Assembly: GCA_021794775.1 (NCBI GenBank)
Contig: JAJYQG010000065.1
Location: 1 to 8,588 of the forward strand
From: Pseudomonadota bacterium
Lineage (GTDB): Bacteria > Pseudomonadota > Gammaproteobacteria > Burkholderiales > Ferrovaceae
Direction of reading: 5' to 3'
DNA: 8,588 nucleotides
Shown here: positions 6,214-8,588 of the stretch, piece by piece
Layout of the letters: every line of letters begins with the position of its first letter
How positions within the stretch are numbered: position 1 is the first letter of the stretch
Notes under the pieces: model-generated
Seen by the model: only the letters and a program-made list of their open reading frames with translations
Told to the model about the DNA's origin: nothing
The model's database searches: none
Made by a program: the position numbers and the translations under genes

Positions 6214-6936
6214 GTGAGCCGTTTCTTTTTCGTACAGATTGTCGCTTTCGGGGTATCGTGGTTCCTGGTGCGCCGTGAATGGAATGGAGCATGGGTGCTC
6301 TGGCTTGCGCTGCAGGCTTTGCTGGCGTTGGTCATGGCGCGTATGCTGCGTCAGCCACGCTGGTGGTTGCCCTTGCACCTGATGTTCTTTCCGGCGCTGG
6401 GTCTGTTGTGGTGCCTGCATTGGCCAAGGTATGTCTATGGTGGGATATTTGGTTTCTTGACGCTGGTTTACTGGAGCACCTTTCGCACCCGGGTACCTTT
6501 GTATCTGACCCACCGTGCCTCACTGGAGACCCTGATGCAGCAGGTGGCCGTTCGACGGCCCCGGCTCTTTGCCGATTTGGGTTGTGGTACGGGAACGGTG
6601 TTATGTGCCCTGGCCGAGCGTTTCCCCGATGCTCGCTTTGTCGGTTGGGAAGTGGCGCCCTTACCCTGGTTATGGGCCAAATGGACGACACGGCATCTGC
6701 CCAACTGTCGGGTTCATTTCGGAAGTTTCTGGCATCAACCGCTGCATGCCTACGATATGGTGTACGCTTTTCTTTCCCCCGTACCGATGCCGGAACTGTG
6801 GCGCAAGGCCCAAAACGAGATGAACGCTGGCGCCTGGCTGGTGAGCAACAGTTTTGCCGTGCCCGATGTGCAGCCTTGGCAGGTGCTGGACGAGGGTGAG
6901 CCGATGCCACTTTATGTCTATCGCTGCGAGGCATGA
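6214..6936 (+). CDS. Membrane-anchored class I SAM-dependent methyltransferase
   Basis: A protein of about 240 residues with two parts. The N-terminal half holds three or four hydrophobic segments (about 5-19, 27-43, 52-68 and 73-88, numbered from the GTG) that would anchor it in the inner membrane. The C-terminal half begins with methyltransferase motif I, FADLGCGTGTVL (119-130), followed by the acidic end of the second strand, FVGWEV (Glu146), which normally binds the ribose of S-adenosylmethionine. A later YDMVYAFLSP suits the motif IV strand. The methyl acceptor is unknown; the fusion suggests a membrane-bound substrate such as a lipid, quinone or membrane protein, but that is inference. 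The start is uncertain: GTG at 6214 is used, and TTG at 6205 would add three residues; neither has a clear ribosome site. The next plus-strand gene is 147 bp downstream. Confidence 0.75.
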   Translation: MSRFFFVQIVAFGVSWFLVRREWNGAWVLWLALQALLALVMARMLRQPRWWLPLHLMFFPALGLLWCLHWPRYVYGGIFGFLTLVYWSTFRTRVPLYLTHRASLETLMQQVAVRRPRLFADLGCGTGTVLCALAERFPDARFVGWEVAPLPWLWAKWTTRHLPNCRVHFGSFWHQPLHAYDMVYAFLSPVPMPELWRKAQNEMNAGAWLVSNSFAVPDVQPWQVLDEGEPMPLYVYRCEA

Positions 6937-7020
6937 TCGTCCGTGTTTGCCATTCCAGCGCGACTCGTGCAGACTTAAGGGAATTGTAAGGATTCGGGCC
7001 CATGATGGCCCCAACCGAGA

Positions 7021-7039
7021 CAACGGCCGGCGGTCGTTG
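7021..7039 (+). promoter_or_regulatory. Stable hairpin in the leader of the secreted Gly-rich gene
   Basis: The 19 bases CAACGGCCGGCGGTCGTTG fold into an 8-bp stem (one G-U pair) with a 3-nt loop. The hairpin ends 44 bp before the start codon at 7084 and is followed by a small GTTG-AAG-CAAC hairpin. There is no T-run, so it is more likely a leader structure or mRNA stabiliser than a terminator for the methyltransferase gene. The role is unknown. Confidence 0.35.
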
Positions 7040-7083
7040 ATCGTTGAAGCAACAGAAGCACCACGATGACAAGGGAGACGATC

Positions 7084-7431
7084 ATGAAGAAGCGGTTGGG
7101 TACGGGGTTGCTGTTGACAGGTTTGCTGTTGACGGGAGTCGCCCATGCGGATGGTGGCTGGCGCGGAGGGGATGGATGGCGTGGTGGTGAAGGTGAGGGC
7201 GAAGGTGGCGCCTGGGGACTGGGGTCCGCTCTGGTCGGAGGGTTGGTGGGCGGCATGATGGCTCAGCAGGCACCTGTGTACGCCGCACCGCCGGTGGTTG
7301 CAGCGCCTCCTGTCTATATGCCGCCCCAACCAGCCTATGGCTATCCTGTTGCGCCGGCCTATGTTCAGCCAGGCTATCCTGCGCCTTACTACGGAGGCGG
7401 CGGTTATTACGGTCGTGAGGATGACGATTGA
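7084..7431 (+). CDS. Secreted Gly/Pro/Tyr-rich protein of unknown function
   Basis: A 115-residue protein with a clear signal peptide (residues 1-22, cleavage after AHA). The mature part has three low-complexity zones. First is a Gly/Trp/Glu-rich zone with the repeat DGGWRGG / DGWRGG (23-35) and alternating Gly-Glu. Next is a glycine-zipper-like hydrophobic stretch, LGSALVGGLVGGMMA (46-60). Last is a Pro/Ala/Tyr-rich zone with AAPPVVAAPPVY and several PxYxxP-like units, ending GGGGYYG and an acidic EDDD tail. ATG at 7084 is chosen for AAGGGAGA six bases upstream; an in-frame ATG at 7066 lies ahead of that site. I do not recognise a named family. Composition suggests a periplasmic or surface-exposed structural or membrane-associated protein. 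It is monocistronic by appearance, with a leader hairpin before it and a terminator after it. Confidence 0.8.
   Translation: MKKRLGTGLLLTGLLLTGVAHADGGWRGGDGWRGGEGEGEGGAWGLGSALVGGLVGGMMAQQAPVYAAPPVVAAPPVYMPPQPAYGYPVAPAYVQPGYPAPYYGGGGYYGREDDD
7107..7136 (+). repeat. 15-bp tandem duplication inside the signal peptide
   Basis: TTGCTGTTGACAGG (7108-7121) and TTGCTGTTGACGGG (7123-7136) differ at one position and are spaced exactly 15 bp, so the frame is kept. They encode the tandem LLLTG-LLLTG that forms the hydrophobic core of the signal peptide. A slippage-type duplication is the simplest origin. Confidence 0.75.
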
Positions 7432-7471
7432 GCTGAACCGACGCCGAATCTTGATTCAGGCGTTCCATGGG

Positions 7472-7507
7472 CAAGGCCGAGGCGTAAGTCTCGGCCTTGT
7501 TCGTTTG
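7472..7507 (+). terminator. Rho-independent terminator of the secreted Gly-rich gene
   Basis: CAAGGCCGAG (7472-7481) and CTCGGCCTTG (7490-7499) form a perfect 10-bp stem with an 8-nt loop, followed by a moderately T-rich TTCGTTT. It lies 40 bp after the stop codon at 7431. The opposite strand has no T-run after the stem, so it serves the plus strand. Confidence 0.8.
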
Positions 7508-7525
7508 GACTGCGGAATGCCAGCG

Positions 7526-7543
7526 TAAAGCCCCTTGCGGGGC
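7526..7543 (-). terminator. Rho-independent terminator of the TPR/outer-membrane gene pair
   Basis: On the minus strand GCCCC-GCAA-GGGGC forms a 5-bp GC stem with a tetraloop, followed by TTTA. It lies 17 bp beyond the end of the beta-barrel gene (7561). The stem is short but GC-rich, and the position between convergent units suits a terminator. Confidence 0.6.
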
Positions 7544-7560
7544 GTGTGGCGGCTTGTGAC

Positions 7561-8109
7561 TTAGAAGTGATAGAGTGCCGCCAACGAGACGACGTTGGCG
7601 CTGAAGTTGGATCCTCCGGCGGGGGTGTTGATCGCCGACTGGTAATAGTCGTAACCGAGACGGGCCGACCAAGCCGTGTTGACGTTGTATTGAATGCCCA
7701 AACCGTAGGTAGCCCCAGTATGGGTGGTGCCAGCATAACCAAGGCCATTGACCGATTTGCTGGTGGCGCTGCCGACCCCCAGTTTGCCGTAGAGATCGAA
7801 GGCAGGCATGATTTCCACCTTGCCGAGGAGATCCAGGGTCAGTATGTCGCTTTTGCCATTCACATAGGCATTGGAGAATTTTCCGGCGCCGGTGTAAGCG
7901 CCTTCGATGGCAAAGTTGGGGTTGAATTGATACCCGGCGAGGGCGCCGTAGACAGCATTGTTCGACGAAGTCCAGCCGGCAATGTTGCTGGGGCTTTGGG
8001 TGTTGCTGGCGCCGAGCGAAACGCCGGCGTACCAACCATCGTTGCTGCTGGCGGCCAGGGCGCTGGTTGAAAGTGCCAGGAGGGCGAAAAGGGCCAGATG
8101 CTTGTTCAT
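7561..8109 (-). CDS. Small outer-membrane beta-barrel protein (OmpA/OmpX-like)
   Basis: A 182-residue precursor with a signal peptide (residues 1-19, cleavage after ALA). The mature part of 163 residues starts with NDGWYAGVSLGAS, the usual first strand of OmpA-like barrels. It then shows alternating hydrophobic and polar strands, each rich in Gly and aromatics (ALAGYQFNPNFAIEGAYTG, LYGKLGVGSAT, YGLGIQYNVN, SARLGYDYYQS). It ends in LAALYHF; a C-terminal Phe is the assembly signal recognised by the BAM complex. The length fits an eight-stranded barrel with no peptidoglycan-binding domain. ATG at 8109-8107 is preferred because GGAG lies nine bases ahead; an ATG at 8124 would put that ribosome site inside the gene. 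The TPR gene ends 46 bp upstream on the same strand, so the two are probably cotranscribed. The role (adhesion, stress protection or small-solute pore) is not determinable. Confidence 0.88.
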   Translation of the reverse strand: MNKHLALFALLALSTSALAASSNDGWYAGVSLGASNTQSPSNIAGWTSSNNAVYGALAGYQFNPNFAIEGAYTGAGKFSNAYVNGKSDILTLDLLGKVEIMPAFDLYGKLGVGSATSKSVNGLGYAGTTHTGATYGLGIQYNVNTAWSARLGYDYYQSAINTPAGGSNFSANVVSLAALYHF

Positions 8110-8155
8110 GGGATCATGCTCCATTGGGTGGTTGAAGTTTTACAGGTTTGAAACG

Positions 8156-8588
8156 TCAGTTTTCGATTTTGGCCAACAAGGTTTGAACATCGGCACGGCG
8201 ACCCTCGTCGGCATCCTTGCGGCCCGGCCTCGGTGCGGCGTTGAGCGCTCGTTTGAGGTAAACCGCAGCTTGTTGCTTATCGCCTTGCTCGTACAGGAAT
8301 TCTCCGTAAAAATAGTTGGCATCCATGCTGCGAGGATCAAGCTTCAAGCCGCGTTCGAGATAGTCCCGGGCTTTATCGGTGTCACCGAATGAGCCGATTC
8401 GAGGGACCTTGTAATATAAAGTTCCCAAACTCACCAAGGCCGAGCCATCGAGCGCGTTGGGGTTGATGGCAATGGCCTTGAGAAACAGATCCCGTGCTGT
8501 TTTGGCCGTGGCGCCCGCGCTGAAGATGCTTTGATATTTGGCGTGGCTGGCTGTGATGATGCCTTCCCAGATCAGGGGCTCGGCCTGG
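8156..8588 (-). CDS. TPR-repeat protein, C-terminal part (runs off the window)
   Basis: An open frame enters from the right edge and ends at TGA (8158-8156), giving 143 visible residues; the start lies outside the window. It contains tetratricopeptide-type helix pairs: ARDLFLKAIAINPNALDGSA, then LGTLYYKVPRIGSFGDTDKARDYLERGLKLDP, then NYFYGEFLYEQGDKQQAAVYLKRALNAAP, ending in a charged stretch (GRKDADEGRRADVQTLLAKIEN). The N-terminal visible part (LIWEGIITASHAKYQS) resembles proteobacterial TPR proteins of about 200-250 residues whose role is not established. TPR domains act as protein-protein scaffolds. It precedes the outer-membrane barrel gene by 46 bp in the same direction, suggesting an envelope-related job. 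A TTG inside the frame at 8437 should not be taken as the start, because coding sequence continues well upstream of it. Confidence 0.85.
   Translation of the reverse strand, partial: QAEPLIWEGIITASHAKYQSIFSAGATAKTARDLFLKAIAINPNALDGSALVSLGTLYYKVPRIGSFGDTDKARDYLERGLKLDPRSMDANYFYGEFLYEQGDKQQAAVYLKRALNAAPRPGRKDADEGRRADVQTLLAKIEN

Noticed and set aside
6996..7011. GGGCC / GGCCC hairpin after the methyltransferase gene
   Set aside because: It has a 5-bp stem with no T-run; it is likely chance in a GC-rich gap.

Overview
The window looks like a chromosomal segment of a Gram-negative proteobacterium, moderately GC-rich and probably beta- or gammaproteobacterial. The clues are a c551-type periplasmic cytochrome, a prolipoprotein diacylglyceryl transferase, an outer-membrane beta-barrel ending in Phe, and a tRNA gene with an encoded CCA end. 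The species cannot be named from the sequence alone.

Region by region: positions 1-190 hold the broken N-terminus of a P4-type tyrosine integrase. It lies downstream of, and in the same direction as, a tRNA-Ala(CGC) gene at 395-470, the usual layout of a genomic island inserted at a tRNA 3' end. The 200 bases between them carry nested inverted repeats that look like integrase or regulator binding sites. Diverging from the tRNA with only 26 bp between is an AlkB-like membrane di-iron oxygenase (497-1498). It converges, 12 bp apart, on ilvD (1511-3190), which makes branched-chain amino acid precursors. ilvD diverges from lgt (3268-4107).

Downstream of lgt on the plus strand come a class I cytochrome c (4209-4532) and an orphan LivK-type substrate-binding lipoprotein (4573-5730). 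The lipoprotein meets a minus-strand single-domain rhodanese (5744-6124) tail to tail over a GC hairpin. A membrane-anchored SAM methyltransferase (6214-6936) and a secreted Gly/Pro/Tyr-rich protein (7084-7431) follow on the plus strand. The right end is a minus-strand pair: a TPR protein running off the edge (8156-8588) and a small OmpA/OmpX-like barrel (7561-8109). Terminators for the two converging units lie at 7472-7507 and 7526-7543.

The genes are mostly unrelated housekeeping or cell-envelope functions, not one pathway. The only functional link I can infer is that Lgt would lipidate the substrate-binding lipoprotein. I see no complete novel system. The best leads are the decayed island with its repeat cluster, the divergent AlkB-like enzyme with almost no room for a promoter, and the uncharacterised membrane methyltransferase and secreted repeat-rich protein.
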